Positions 24,919 to 33,896 of a DNA stretch of 64,000 nucleotides are shown piece after piece. How positions within the stretch are numbered: the first letter of the stretch is position 1; the number at the start of each line of letters is the position of its first letter. Below the pieces are notes generated by a model that saw nothing but the letters and a program-made list of their open reading frames with translations, did no database searches and was not told the DNA's origin. A program made the position numbers and the translations under genes. Source of the stretch: Brevibacterium casei CIP 102111 (GTDB lineage: Bacteria; Actinomycetota; Actinomycetes; Actinomycetales; Brevibacteriaceae); the NCBI RefSeq assembly GCF_900169275.1, contig NZ_FXZC01000003.1, forward strand, positions 62,001 to 126,000, in the 5' to 3' direction.

Positions 24919-26190
24919 TCAGCTGCCGAGCGCCTCGAGACGGACGAGTGCGGCGGTGCGCTCGGGGGCGTCGGGCGGGGCGAGCCGGAGGACGGCCATG
25001 AGCACCTCGGTGTCGGACTGGTTCTCCGGCAGCCTGGCGAAGCGCCACAGCTGCTGCCAGGTCCCGTCCTGGAGCAGGGTCTCGCGCAGCAGCGCCTCGA
25101 GCTCGCCGCTGATCTCCCGCACCCCGGGGGCGTCGGATTCGGGAAGCACCCGGCCGCGGTAGGCCTCGAGTGCGGTCTCGACGTCGCCCTGGCCCAAGGC
25201 CCGATGGGCGGTGTCGACGTCGCTGTCGAGATCGCCGACCAGGCGGTAGGGCCGTCCGGCCACCTCGAGGTCGCTGAGGGCGGCGATCGTCTTGCGCAGG
25301 CGCGCGATCTCCGCGCGCACGGTGACGTCGCTGCCTCCGGTCGGCCAGAGCCGATCGGCGAGTTCGGCATTGGTCAGCCCGGCAGGGCTGCGGTGGAGCA
25401 GGAGGAGGAGTTCGGCGTGGCGCTTCGAGAGTTCGATGCGCGCGCCGTCGGGCCCGGTCAGGGCGGGAGCCGAACCGCTGACCGCGAGGCGGACGCGGGC
25501 GGCGGAGTCCCGGTCCCCCGCCTCGGCGGCATCGGACCGGTAGAGGCGGGAGAGTCCTCTGGCGGCAGCCTGAGCGGTCGAGCCGAGCAGGGGCAGGACG
25601 ATCGAGGACACGGCATCGTCTCCCCCGGTGACGTCGATGATGCCGATGACCTCGCCGGTGCCGGGATGGGTGACGGGCACCGCGCTGCAGCTCCACGCGT
25701 GGACGTCGCTGGCGAAGTGCTCGGCCTGGCTGATCTGGACGGCCGAACGGGACTGGAGGGCGAGACCCGGTGCCGAGGTGCCCATCGCATCCTCGGACCA
25801 GTCGGAGCCGGGGACGAAGCCCATCGACTCGGCACGCTCGCGCACGGACCGCTCCCCCTCGACCCAGAGCAGACATCCCTGCTCATCGCCGAGGGCGACG
25901 AGGAGGCCCGCGCCGGTGGCCGGTTCGATGAGGTGGGAGCGCAGCAGCGGCATGATCGAGTGGAAGGGATGACGGCGGCGCACCTCGGCGAGCTGAGCGT
26001 CCTCATAGGCCACCCGGGCACGGACGCCGGACGGGTCGCGGAGTCGATCGAGGGAACGGGTCCAGGACTCGAGGACCGTCGATCGCACCCCGGGGACGCC
26101 GCGCCGCTCAGGGTTGGGAGCGGCGAGGTGACTGTGGGCCCGACGCACGATGAGCTGATAGTCGTCGTGCAGCAGCGGTGTCGTGCTCAT
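24919..26190 (-). CDS. GAF-domain helix-turn-helix regulator (AcoR-like N-terminus) of the ald/adh genes
   Basis: This 423-aa protein resembles the sensory half of AcoR-type activators. Residues about 55-230 hold the conserved SWTRSLDR segment and a GAF domain (LLVALGDEQGCLLWVEGE ... AMGTSAPGLAL ... GIIDVTGG). There is no AAA+ sigma54-interaction domain. A C-terminal winged-helix-like region follows (LSKRHAELLLLLHRSPAGLTNAELADRLWP), so it would act with the vegetative polymerase. The start MSTTPLL follows AGGTGGAG. It lies directly upstream of ald, about 100 bp away, and probably activates ald in response to alcohols or aldehydes. Confidence 0.85.
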   Translation of the reverse strand: MSTTPLLHDDYQLIVRRAHSHLAAPNPERRGVPGVRSTVLESWTRSLDRLRDPSGVRARVAYEDAQLAEVRRRHPFHSIMPLLRSHLIEPATGAGLLVALGDEQGCLLWVEGERSVRERAESMGFVPGSDWSEDAMGTSAPGLALQSRSAVQISQAEHFASDVHAWSCSAVPVTHPGTGEVIGIIDVTGGDDAVSSIVLPLLGSTAQAAARGLSRLYRSDAAEAGDRDSAARVRLAVSGSAPALTGPDGARIELSKRHAELLLLLHRSPAGLTNAELADRLWPTGGSDVTVRAEIARLRKTIAALSDLEVAGRPYRLVGDLDSDVDTAHRALGQGDVETALEAYRGRVLPESDAPGVREISGELEALLRETLLQDGTWQQLWRFARLPENQSDTEVLMAVLRLAPPDAPERTAALVRLEALGS

Positions 26191-26245
26191 CGCAGTCCGC
26201 TCCACCTCCGTCGGCGGTCGTCATGCAGGTCACTGGGGTCATCCC

Positions 26246-26274
26246 AATCTATCGGCTGCGACGAACGTGAGCAA
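26246..26274 (-). promoter_or_regulatory. Putative promoter of the GAF regulator gene
   Basis: Minus strand TTGCTC, a 17-nt spacer and TAGATT, about 55 nt upstream of the regulator start codon. Confidence 0.5.
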
Positions 26275-26326
26275 GGTCACCAGCGCACGTGAGGACCCGT
26301 GGGAAGCGAAGAGGCGCAGATGCGAC

Positions 26327-26363
26327 GAAGGGCGGGAAGTGAGAGACTCACTTCCCGCCCTTC
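26327..26363 (-). terminator. 17-bp terminator hairpin after rplA
   Basis: Perfect 17-bp stem (26327-26343 with 26347-26363) and a 3-nt loop, 26 nt after the rplA stop. It isolates the L11-L1 operon from the ethanol oxidation unit inserted downstream. Confidence 0.8.
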
Positions 26364-26389
26364 AGGCGCGGATCACTCCACGGTCGGAA

Positions 26390-27085
26390 TCAGGCGCGCA
26401 GCGCGGCTGCGTCGACCGGGATACCGGGACCGTTCGAGGTCGTGATCGTCGCCTTCGTGATGTAGCGGCCCTTCGAGGAGGACGGCTTGAGGCGGAGGAT
26501 CTCCTCGATCGCAGCATCGAAGTTCTCCTGCAGGGCCTGCTCGGAGAACGAGGCCTTGCCGATGATGAAGTGGAGGTTCGAGTGCTTGTCGACGCGGAAT
26601 TCGATCTTTCCGCCCTTGATGTCGGACACGGCCTTGGCGACGTCCATGGTCACCGTGCCGGTCTTCGGGTTCGGCATGAGGCCGCGGGGACCGAGCACCT
26701 TGCCCAGACGTCCGACCTTGCCCATCATGTCGGGGGTCGCAACCGCTGCGTCGAAGTCGGTGAAGCCGTCGGCCACCTTCTCCAGCAGGTCATCGGAACC
26801 GACGTAGTCGGCACCTGCTTCGCGGGCTGCCTCTGCACGGTCGCCGGCGGCGAACACCAGGACCCGGGCGGTCTTGCCGGTGCCGTGCGGGAGGTTGACG
26901 GTGCCGCGCACCATCTGATCTGCCTTGCGGGGGTCGACCCCGAGGCGGAGGGCGACCTCGACGGTGGCGTCGTACTTCGCCACCGAGGTCTCCTTGGCCA
27001 GGTCGATCGCCTGAGCCGGTTCGTACTTCACATCTGCGGCGATCTTCTCAGCCGCGGCCTGGTAGGCCTTCGAGCGCTTTGCCAT
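26390..27085 (-). CDS. rplA: 50S ribosomal protein L1
   Basis: This 231-aa L1-stalk protein binds 23S rRNA and is known as a translational repressor of the L11-L1 operon. It starts [15 protein letters not shown] and contains [24 protein letters not shown] and the [13 protein letters not shown] segment. AAGGAGA lies before the ATG. The residues upstream in the longer frame do not match L1. It follows rplK by 64 bp and is followed by a strong hairpin. Confidence 0.98.
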   Translation of the reverse strand: MAKRSKAYQAAAEKIAADVKYEPAQAIDLAKETSVAKYDATVEVALRLGVDPRKADQMVRGTVNLPHGTGKTARVLVFAAGDRAEAAREAGADYVGSDDLLEKVADGFTDFDAAVATPDMMGKVGRLGKVLGPRGLMPNPKTGTVTMDVAKAVSDIKGGKIEFRVDKHSNLHFIIGKASFSEQALQENFDAAIEEILRLKPSSSKGRYITKATITTSNGPGIPVDAAALRA

Positions 27086-27149
27086 CTGCTTCTCTCCTTG
27101 CAGTCGTGGTCGGGGCTGCGTCCGCCCTGCCACAGTGGGATGTCTGGTC

Positions 27150-27587
27150 TCAGACCTCGATGTCGGTGGTGATGCCCATCGAACGAGCGGTGCCCGCGAT
27201 GATGCGATCGGCCATGTCGAGGTCGTTGGCGTTGAGATCGGGCATCTTCGTCGTGGAGATCTCGCGGACCTGGTCGGCGCTGAGGTGCGCGACCTTGACG
27301 GTGTGCGGGGTCGCCGAACCCGACTTCACGCCGGCGGCCTTCTTGATGAGTTCCGCGGCCGGCGGGGTCTTGAGGACGAAGGTGAACGAACGGTCTTCGT
27401 AGACCGTGATCTCGACGGGAACGATGTTCCCGCGCTGGGATTCAGTCGCAGCGTTGTACGCCTTCGTGAATTCCATGATGTTGACGCCGTGCTGGGCAAG
27501 CGCCGGACCGATCGGAGGCGCCGGGTTGGCGGCGCCTGCCTGAATCTGGAGCTTGACGAGGCCGGCTACCTTTTTCTTGGGAGGCAT
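27150..27587 (-). CDS. rplK: 50S ribosomal protein L11
   Basis: This 145-aa component of the GTPase-associated centre starts [18 protein letters not shown]. It has the Pro-rich [19 protein letters not shown] segment and the C-terminal rRNA-binding domain ending MGITTDIEV. These are the sites of thiopeptide binding and resistance in other bacteria and look wild type. It heads the rplKA operon. Confidence 0.98.
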   Translation of the reverse strand: MPPKKKVAGLVKLQIQAGAANPAPPIGPALAQHGVNIMEFTKAYNAATESQRGNIVPVEITVYEDRSFTFVLKTPPAAELIKKAAGVKSGSATPHTVKVAHLSADQVREISTTKMPDLNANDLDMADRIIAGTARSMGITTDIEV

Positions 27588-27614
27588 GTGCGGTCCTTAA
27601 TCTTGAGAGTGTCC

Positions 27615-27638
27615 ATGCGCCGAGAGAACGCGGCGCAT
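27615..27638 (-). promoter_or_regulatory. Leader hairpin of rplKA, candidate L1 autoregulatory site
   Basis: An 8-bp perfect stem ATGCGCCG/CGGCGCAT with an 8-nt loop lies in the leader about 28 nt before rplK. L1 is known to repress this operon through a leader structure that mimics its rRNA site. Whether this hairpin has the needed internal asymmetry is not clear. Confidence 0.4.
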
Positions 27639-27685
27639 CATCCGATGCCGGCCTGCCGATACAGGGCCGACAATCAAACCACACC

Positions 27686-27715
27686 ATCATTCCACGCTCG
27701 CCCGGCTTCGGGCAA
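27686..27715 (-). promoter_or_regulatory. Putative promoter of rplKA
   Basis: Minus strand TTGCCC, an 18-nt spacer and AATGAT, between the nusG terminator and the rplK leader hairpin. Confidence 0.45.
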
Positions 27716-27752
27716 ATGGTCGTGAGCGGGAACACAGGGTGGAAGAACGCGT

Positions 27753-27780
27753 CAGGGGCCCGGTCGGAACCGGGCCCCTG
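27753..27780 (-). terminator. Terminator hairpin after nusG
   Basis: Perfect 12-bp GC-rich stem with the RNA tetraloop UCCG, a stable UNCG-type loop, 21 nt after the nusG stop. It ends the tRNA-Trp-secE-nusG transcript. Confidence 0.75.
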
Positions 27781-27801
27781 CGATGGTGTGCGCTGGTCGG
27801 G

Positions 27802-28599
27802 TCAGAGCTTCGAGACCTGGTCGAAGCCGAGCTCGACGGGAACGTCGCGCTCGAAGATCGACAGCAGCACGGTGAGCTTCTGGGAGTCCGGGCGGATCTC
27901 CTGGATCGTGGCGGGGTGGCCTTCGAACGAGCCCTCCTTGACGAGGACGGATTCGCCGACCTCGAACTCCACCTCGGTGATGGGGGCGGACTTCGCCGCA
28001 GCCTCGGCAGCCACGCCCTCAGCGGCGGCGGCTTCGGCCTGGCGCTCCTCGAAGACGGGAGCGAGCATCGTGAAGACCTCGTCGATCGAGAGCGGGACCG
28101 GGTCGTAGGCGTTGCCGACGAAGCCGGTCACGCCCGGGGTGTGGCGCACGGCGCCCCACGACTCGTCGGTGAGCTCCATCCGGACGAGCACGTAGCCGGG
28201 CACGCGCACGCGGCGGACCTGCTTGCGCTGACCGTTCTTGATCTCGACGACGTCCTCCATGGGGACCTGCGACTCGAAGATGAAGTCCTCGAGGTTGAGG
28301 CTCACGGCGCGGTTCTCGAGGTTCTGCTTCACGCGGTTCTCGTAGCCGGCGTAGGAGTGGATGACGTACCAGTCGCCCTCCTGCATCCGCAGCTCGGCCT
28401 TGAACTCCTCGGCGGGGTCGACGTCGTCGCCGGACTCGGCGGAATCGTCAGCGGCGGAGTCCTCGGCCGGTGCCTCATCGGCAGCGGTCGCGTCGACGTC
28501 GGCGGTCGCCTCGGTCGTCGACTCCTCGACCGTCTCGGTCTCAGGCGCGTCGACCTCAGTCTCAGGGGCGTCCTGTTCGGGTGAACTGGTATCCGACAC
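27802..28599 (-). CDS. nusG: Transcription termination/antitermination factor NusG
   Basis: This 265-aa protein has its NGN domain from about residue 75 (DWYVIHSYAGYENRVKQNL ... VPGYVLVRM ... VTGFVGN). The C-terminal KOW domain (VGESVLVKEGSFEGHPATI) has the GSFEG hallmark. The first 70 residues are a highly acidic Ala/Glu/Asp/Thr extension, and an Ala-rich linker of about 25 residues lengthens the NGN-KOW connection. Both account for the size compared with about 180 aa in E. coli. Acidic N-terminal extensions are frequent in actinobacterial NusG. It lies 90 bp downstream of secE. Confidence 0.97.
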   Translation of the reverse strand: MSDTSSPEQDAPETEVDAPETETVEESTTEATADVDATAADEAPAEDSAADDSAESGDDVDPAEEFKAELRMQEGDWYVIHSYAGYENRVKQNLENRAVSLNLEDFIFESQVPMEDVVEIKNGQRKQVRRVRVPGYVLVRMELTDESWGAVRHTPGVTGFVGNAYDPVPLSIDEVFTMLAPVFEERQAEAAAAEGVAAEAAAKSAPITEVEFEVGESVLVKEGSFEGHPATIQEIRPDSQKLTVLLSIFERDVPVELGFDQVSKL

Positions 28600-28689
28600 C
28601 GATCAATTCCTCGCTTCGCGTGTAGTCGGACGGCTTGCGTGTCCGAAGGATGTGCTGTTTGTATCCAGGTTATCGCCGCACGGGGCGAC

Positions 28690-28968
28690 TCACCACAGTG
28701 GCCAGAGCGGAGTTCCGCCGAAGACGAATCCGACGAGCTTGCCGAACACGAGGTCGAGGACCGTGACGATGACCATCATGACGAGGATGAACCCCAGCAC
28801 GACGAGTGTGTAGTTGACCAGCTGCTTGCGGGTCGGGGTGACGACCTTCTTCAGCTCCGCCACGACTTCGCGGAGGAACTGGATGATCCGTCCGAAGAAT
28901 CCGAGCTGCTTGCGACGGGAGGCGTTCTCAGACGCGTTTCCTGTCTTCTTTGCCGGTGTGTCGCTCAC
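28690..28968 (-). CDS. secE: Preprotein translocase subunit SecE
   Basis: This 92-aa single-span subunit of the SecYEG channel has the amphipathic helix FFGRIIQFLREVVAELKKVVTPTRKQL, then one membrane helix (about 50-75). The GTG start is preceded by GAGG 4 nt upstream. Its position between tRNA-Trp and nusG is the standard actinobacterial order. Confidence 0.96.
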   Translation of the reverse strand: MSDTPAKKTGNASENASRRKQLGFFGRIIQFLREVVAELKKVVTPTRKQLVNYTLVVLGFILVMMVIVTVLDLVFGKLVGFVFGGTPLWPLW

Positions 28969-29069
28969 ACATCCTCACTCGGTCGGAATCCTTTGGGACT
29001 GCTCAACTGCCTCAGCCAGTCAGTCTGCGCTCTGTCCGGCGGTGATCGCCGCGGCAGGCTTCGACTGCG

Positions 29070-29142
29070 CAGGGGTGACAGGACTCGAACCTGCAACCTA
29101 CGGTTTTGGAGACCGTTGCGCTACCAATTGCGCCACACCCCT
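29070..29142 (-). tRNA. trpT: tRNA-Trp (anticodon CCA)
   Basis: The 73-nt cloverleaf is complete. The 7-bp acceptor stem is AGGGGTG/CACCCCT, the D stem is GCGC/GCGC around AATTGGTA, and the anticodon stem is ACGGT/ACCGT with loop CTCCAAA. The T arm is CAGG-TTCGAGT-CCTG and the discriminator base is G, as in bacterial tRNA-Trp. The CCA end is not encoded. It precedes secE, as in mycobacteria. Confidence 0.97.
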
Positions 29143-29249
29143 TCGATTCGACTCCCCCAGCTGAGGGGGTGTCCAACCACGAGAAACGAGCATACCGTCT
29201 CCCACCGCGATCCGTCGAACCGAGCGCAGTCCGCGTGTGCCGTGGCCCC

Positions 29250-30833
29250 CTACTCACTCGGTTCGACGGGGTCGGCGACGAGGGGCTGCGGCTCGGGGAA
29301 ACGCACCCACGGACCGATGCTGACCTCCTCACCTGGGGAGACAGTGATGATCTGGAGGTCGATGGGTCTCTTCGTCCGGTTGTCGACGCGGATGATGCTC
29401 ACCGTGGCATCCATCTTCAAGGGACCCGGGGTGAGCGCGTTCGCGAGCGCTCCGCCTGTCGTCGAACTCACGTATCGCACTCCCCGACCAAAGGCCTCGG
29501 GTCCGACGGTGCGGTGCCAGTGTCCGCTCAGGGCGTAGTCCGCGCACCCGGAGTCGAGGGCCGGTTGGACGATCCTGGGGTCGTGGACGAGCATGACGTC
29601 GAAGTCGGCCGTGCACGCCTCGTCGCGCAGCCGGGCCGCGTATTCGTCGGCGCTCAGCTCGGTCTCGAGCTGGGGTCCGGAGCCGAACACCGTCCGGCGA
29701 GGATCGGGACCGCCGAAGAAGCGCACGCCCGCGAGCTCCGCCGTGGAGTCATCGAGGACCGTCCACCCGCTGCGCCGGGCATGGCGGGCGGTCTCCTGCG
29801 AGTCGTGGTTGCCCTTGACGAACATCCGCGGCAGTCCCTCGGGCAGTTCGTTCCCGAGGACGTCGATGCAGTAGTTCTCGGCCGAGGTCCCCGTCATCGT
29901 CACATCGCCGGCGTCGATGAGTGCGTCGGCCCCGCTCAGCCGGGTGACCGCACCGACCACGCGAGCCATGCCGATGTTGCAGTGGACGTCGGAGCTGAGC
30001 ACGAAGGTCGAGACGCCGGCCTTCCCTGCCGGCGGGGGCACCATGCCCTGCGAGGTCCAGTCGCCGCTGAGGGGGCGTTCGCTCCACGCTCCGCGAAGGC
30101 CGGCGAGGACGGCGTCGTAGAAGGCGTCGTTGTCCTCGGAGAAGTCCCTGACCGCGGTGAACGCCTGGTCGATGATCCCGCCGAGGCGGCCGGTCACCTG
30201 CGATCCGGCCAGCGGGGTCCCCGCGAACGCCGGGTCCGGCCGCAGCGGTTCCGGACGGGTGAGTGCGACGGCGCTCACCCCGGACAGGAGAAGGACGACG
30301 ACCGCGCCGATCGCCGTGAGCTCCCGGCTCGCCAGTCCCTGCCGCAGCGCGGCGATCCGTGCCGGCCCGAGCAGGTGGATGCCGCCGACGACGGCTCCCG
30401 AGAGCAGACACACCGCGAGCGCCCAGCGGATGAGGATCTCCCGCGTCAGGCCCTCGACGATGAGGTCGATCTGGACCTGCGGGGCGGAGAAGAGCGAGGC
30501 ATAGGAGGCGATGTCCCCACCGAGGGCGTCGATCGTCCCTCCGCCGCTGTCGGCGGCACCGCCGGAGGCCGAGGTCGTGTCCTCGGCGGCACCGGAGACG
30601 GGGATCTCCCCGATGTCGACGCTCACCCCCAGTCCGAGCGGCAGATAGTCCCCGGCAGGGACGAGGAGGGTGCCCAGCGGCCCGAAGTCGAGGGTGAGCC
30701 GCGAATCGGCGGTGACGCGGTACTGCGCCTCATGGGGGCCGAAGCTCAGATCGGCACGGGCGGTGAAGAGCGCCCAGGGCAGGGTGACGACGGTGAGGAC
30801 GAGGAGCAGGAGGAGGAGACGGGGTGACGACAC
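29250..30833 (-). CDS. Membrane-anchored metallophosphoesterase
   Basis: This 527-aa protein has an N-terminal membrane segment (residues 5-24) and an extracytoplasmic beta-rich region. Two more membrane helices lie at about 135-155 and 170-190, followed by a calcineurin-like phosphoesterase domain. All metal motifs are present: SSDVHCN (DxH), DAGDVT (GD), KGNHDS (GNHD), LVHD and SGHWHR (GHxH). The topology puts the catalytic domain outside. The substrate is unknown. The GTG start has no strong Shine-Dalgarno. Only 48 bp separates it from the divergent deaminase gene. Confidence 0.85.
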   Translation of the reverse strand: MSSPRLLLLLLVLTVVTLPWALFTARADLSFGPHEAQYRVTADSRLTLDFGPLGTLLVPAGDYLPLGLGVSVDIGEIPVSGAAEDTTSASGGAADSGGGTIDALGGDIASYASLFSAPQVQIDLIVEGLTREILIRWALAVCLLSGAVVGGIHLLGPARIAALRQGLASRELTAIGAVVVLLLSGVSAVALTRPEPLRPDPAFAGTPLAGSQVTGRLGGIIDQAFTAVRDFSEDNDAFYDAVLAGLRGAWSERPLSGDWTSQGMVPPPAGKAGVSTFVLSSDVHCNIGMARVVGAVTRLSGADALIDAGDVTMTGTSAENYCIDVLGNELPEGLPRMFVKGNHDSQETARHARRSGWTVLDDSTAELAGVRFFGGPDPRRTVFGSGPQLETELSADEYAARLRDEACTADFDVMLVHDPRIVQPALDSGCADYALSGHWHRTVGPEAFGRGVRYVSSTTGGALANALTPGPLKMDATVSIIRVDNRTKRPIDLQIITVSPGEEVSIGPWVRFPEPQPLVADPVEPSE

Positions 30834-30881
30834 GGACCCATTCTAGGGATGCGCCCTGGTCGTCGGACTATCCTTGGGCAG

Positions 30882-31907
30882 ATGACGGACCCTCTCGTGT
30901 CCCTGCCCAAGGCACACCTGCACCTGCACTTCACCGGTTCGATGTCGGCCGACACCCTGCAGGACCTCGCCGCCGAGGCGGGCGTGAGCCTGTCCGATCA
31001 GCTCTTCGCCGACAAGGTCACGGGACTGAGCCCCGACGAGCGCGGCTGGTTCCGCTTCCAACGCCTCTACGACATGGCCCGCGGCGTCGTCCGCGGGGAG
31101 GACATCATGCGCCGGCTCGTCCGTGAGGCGGCGGCAGCCGACCGGGCCGAGGGGTCCCGCTGGCTCGAGCTCCAGGTCGACCCGACCTCGTATGCCCCGT
31201 TCGTCGGCGGCATCACCCCGGCCCTGGAGATCATCCTCGACGAGGCGGCGAAGGCCAGCGACGACGATTTCGGGATGGCGATCATCGTCGCCGCCTCCCG
31301 CACCCGGCACCCCCTCGATGCGCGGATGCTCGCCCGTCTCGCCGCCCACCACGCCGGTGAGGGTCCGGGCACGGTCATCGGCTTCGGACTGTCCAACGAC
31401 GAGCGCCGAGGTGAGACCGCGGAGTTCGCCCGGGCCTTCGACACCGCCCGCCGTGCCGGGCTGCTCTCGGTCCCGCACGGCGGGGAGCTGCTCGGTCCCG
31501 AGCACATCCGCTCGGTCGTCCGCGACCTTTCCCCCGACCGCCTCGGGCATGGGATCCGTGCGGGTGAGGATCCGCAGCTGCTGGGCGAGATCGTCGAGGC
31601 GGGTGTCGGCTTCGAGGTGTGTCCGGGGTCGAACGTCTCCCTCGGCGTCTACCCCGACATCGATGAGGTGCCGCTGCGGACGCTTCTCGATGCGGGTGCG
31701 AAGGTCGCCCTCGGTGCCGACGATCCGCTCATCTTCCACACCCGACTCGTCGACCAGTACCGGTTCGCCGAGCAGCTGGGTCTCACCGCCGGCGACCTCG
31801 CCGGCCTGGCCCGTGACTCGTTCGCGATCTCGGCCGCCCCCGAGTCCGTGCGCGAGGCCGCCCAAGCCGACATCGACGCGTGGCTGGAGGACCGGACGAC
31901 GGCCTGA
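30882..31907 (+). CDS. add: Adenosine deaminase-family aminohydrolase
   Basis: This 341-aa TIM-barrel zinc aminohydrolase begins MTDPLVSLPKAHLHLHFTGS with the HxH metal motif. VPHGGELLG carries the catalytic Glu, LGHGIRAGED the third His, and LGADDPLIF the metal-binding Asp pair (usually SLNTDDP). This is the adenosine/adenine deaminase family. The shortened GADDP motif and length are closer to actinobacterial Add paralogues, so adenosine is probable but not certain. An add gene beside murB in this neighbourhood is common in related actinobacteria. Confidence 0.87.
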   Translation: MTDPLVSLPKAHLHLHFTGSMSADTLQDLAAEAGVSLSDQLFADKVTGLSPDERGWFRFQRLYDMARGVVRGEDIMRRLVREAAAADRAEGSRWLELQVDPTSYAPFVGGITPALEIILDEAAKASDDDFGMAIIVAASRTRHPLDARMLARLAAHHAGEGPGTVIGFGLSNDERRGETAEFARAFDTARRAGLLSVPHGGELLGPEHIRSVVRDLSPDRLGHGIRAGEDPQLLGEIVEAGVGFEVCPGSNVSLGVYPDIDEVPLRTLLDAGAKVALGADDPLIFHTRLVDQYRFAEQLGLTAGDLAGLARDSFAISAAPESVREAAQADIDAWLEDRTTA

Positions 31908-31936
31908 GGGGCCGGGTTCCGGCCCCGGGTCCAGGC

Positions 31937-33010
31937 CTACAGGCTCGCGCCGACGAAGGTGGGTTCGGGTTCGAGGACGATCCCGAACCGCTCCTCGACT
32001 CCGGCGACGACGGTTCGGGCGAGGTCGAGGACGTCGGCGGTCGTCGCCCCGCCGCGGTTGGTCAGAGCCAGCGTGTGCTTCGTCGACAGGCTCGCACGAG
32101 CGCCCGGCAGGGCGAAGCCCCTGTCGAACCCGGCGCGCTCGATGAGCCAGGCGGCCGAGGTCTTCGTCAGCCCGGGGATCGGTGCCCCGCTGAGGGGATC
32201 GGTGACCGGGAAGCGCGGAGCCTCCGCGGGCAGCGCGGCCTCCGCGTCGACGATCGGGTTGGTGAAGAACGACCCTGCCGACCACGTGTCATGGTCCTCC
32301 GGGTCGAGCACCATGCCCTTCGACCGGCGCAGCGCGAGCACGGCCTCGCGGACGTCAGCGGCCGGAACGCTCTCGCCGATCCCGACCCCGAGCGCCGAGG
32401 CGAGCTGGGCGTAGCGCACCGGCAGCGACCCCGGTCCGCGCTGCAGGGTGAACGTCACCGAGAGGACGATGTGGGCGGGGGTGCCCGCGGCCTGCTGGGC
32501 GCGTTTGAGCAGTGAGGTGCGGTATCCGAACTCGAGCTCTGCGGCGCTCAGCGAACGGATCTGCCCGGCGACGCGGTCGTAGACCTCGACAGAGGTGATG
32601 AGCTCGGCGACCTCGGTCCCGTAGGCCCCGACGTTCTGGATCGGCGTGGCCCCGACCGATCCGGGGATCCCGGAGAGGGCCTCGAGCCCGGTGAGACCCT
32701 GCGCGAGCGTGCCGGCGACGAAGTCGTCCCAGTCCTCCCCCGCCTCGGCGGTCACCTGGGCATGGGTGTCGGAGAGCTCCGTGGTCTCAACGCCCTTCGT
32801 CGCGACGACGCCGACGGGACCGGCGAAGCCCGCATCGGCGATGAGGAGATTCGATCCGCCGCCGACGAGGAGGATGCCGGGCATCCGGGGTGCGCTCGGG
32901 ACGAGGGCATTGTCAGCGGCGAACGCGAGCAGCTCCTCCCGGGAGCCTGCGACCGTGAGGTCCGGAGCGGGCCCGCCGAGGTGGAACGTCGTGAGCTCGG
33001 AGAGGTTCAC
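31937..33010 (-). CDS. murB: UDP-N-acetylenolpyruvoylglucosamine reductase
   Basis: This 357-aa flavoenzyme makes UDP-MurNAc for peptidoglycan. The FAD-binding segments VGGGSNLLI and SGIPGSVGATPIQNVGAYG are present. The catalytic Ser lies in SAGSFFTNPIV and the Glu in LEPEPTFVG. The GTG start (VNLSELTTFHLGG) overlaps the stop of hadB (GTGA). It is translationally coupled to the MaoC-type dehydratase pair. Confidence 0.96.
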   Translation of the reverse strand: MNLSELTTFHLGGPAPDLTVAGSREELLAFAADNALVPSAPRMPGILLVGGGSNLLIADAGFAGPVGVVATKGVETTELSDTHAQVTAEAGEDWDDFVAGTLAQGLTGLEALSGIPGSVGATPIQNVGAYGTEVAELITSVEVYDRVAGQIRSLSAAELEFGYRTSLLKRAQQAAGTPAHIVLSVTFTLQRGPGSLPVRYAQLASALGVGIGESVPAADVREAVLALRRSKGMVLDPEDHDTWSAGSFFTNPIVDAEAALPAEAPRFPVTDPLSGAPIPGLTKTSAAWLIERAGFDRGFALPGARASLSTKHTLALTNRGGATTADVLDLARTVVAGVEERFGIVLEPEPTFVGASL

Positions 33011-33450
33011 CGTCCGACCCGGATCTGAGTGCGGCTGAGCACGTCGGTGCCGCCGGCGGTGACGGTGGCGTCGATGCGCAGGGTGCCGACGGCCGGGTCG
33101 ACGGCGCCGACCTTCGCCGTGAGGGTGAGCGCGGTGGTCGGCGTCGACGGCGGACCCGACTCTGCGTCGGGGACGAGGACGGGGGCGGAGAACCGGGTGC
33201 GGTAGTCGACGATGGCCCCCGGGTCGCCGAGCCATTCGGCGATCGGGGAGACGACGACGGCCATCGAGAGCATGCCGTGGGCGATGACGCCCTCAAGGCC
33301 CACCTCCTGCGCGAAGCGCTCCGACCAGTGGATGGGGTTGTGGTCGCCCGACGCGGCGGCGTAGTCGATGAGCGAGGCGCGTGAGAGCGGGATCTCGGTC
33401 TCGACGACGACGTCGCCGATTTTCAGCTGGGACAGGTCGACGAGGCTCAT
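33007..33450 (-). CDS. hadB: MaoC-type (R)-hydroxyacyl dehydratase, catalytic subunit
   Basis: This 147-aa hot-dog protein has the hydratase dyad Asp36 and His41 in SGDHNPIHW, at the same positions as in mycobacterial HadB, followed by IAHGMLSMA. It catalyses dehydration of 3-hydroxyacyl thioesters together with HadA. It overlaps both neighbours (ATGA with hadA, GTGA with murB). In mycobacteria the pair serves FAS-II mycolate synthesis; in an organism without mycolates the acyl substrate must differ. Confidence 0.88.
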   Translation of the reverse strand: MSLVDLSQLKIGDVVVETEIPLSRASLIDYAAASGDHNPIHWSERFAQEVGLEGVIAHGMLSMAVVVSPIAEWLGDPGAIVDYRTRFSAPVLVPDAESGPPSTPTTALTLTAKVGAVDPAVGTLRIDATVTAGGTDVLSRTQIRVGR

Positions 33451-33896
33451 TCTCCGTCTCCTCTCACGACGATGGTCGAGGTCACCGTGACCACCGGCTG
33501 GTCGGCGGCGTCGGTGATCTCGGTGCGGGTGGTGATCATGGCGTTGTCGCCGGCTGCACGGACACCGTCGACGTGGGTCGTCGCACGCAGGCTGTCGCCG
33601 GCGACGATCGAGCGGGCGAAGCTGAACTGCTCTGAGCCGTGGACGACCTTCGAGAAGTCGATGCCGGAGTCGGGGTCGGAGATGTAGGCGGCCTCGCTGC
33701 GCTGCGCGATGATCACGGCGAACGTCGTCGGGGCGATGACGTCCCTGTACCCCAGGGCCTCAGCGGCGGCGGGGTCGAAGTGGTAGTCGGCCGTCGCGTT
33801 CGTCGCGCGGGCGAACTCGGCGATCGCCTCACGGGAGACGTCATAGGGACGCGGCAGGGTGTACGAGGTTCCCTGCTTGTCGGCATTCACCGGCAT
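33447..33896 (-). CDS. hadA: MaoC N-terminal-domain dehydratase partner subunit
   Basis: This 149-aa hot-dog protein has YDVSREAIAEFARATNATADYHFDP at its N-terminus and IAPTTFAVIIAQ in the region equivalent to the hydratase motif, with no catalytic Asp/His pair. This is the structural, substrate-binding half of a HadAB heterodimer. Its stop overlaps the hadB start. I see no rpmG (L33) upstream, although it often precedes hadA in other actinobacteria. Confidence 0.86.
   Translation of the reverse strand: MPVNADKQGTSYTLPRPYDVSREAIAEFARATNATADYHFDPAAAEALGYRDVIAPTTFAVIIAQRSEAAYISDPDSGIDFSKVVHGSEQFSFARSIVAGDSLRATTHVDGVRAAGDNAMITTRTEITDAADQPVVTVTSTIVVRGDGE

Noticed and set aside
29152..29172. Short C5/G5 hairpin between tRNA-Trp and the metallophosphoesterase gene
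   Set aside because: Only five pairs with a mismatch beyond them; too weak to call a terminator.
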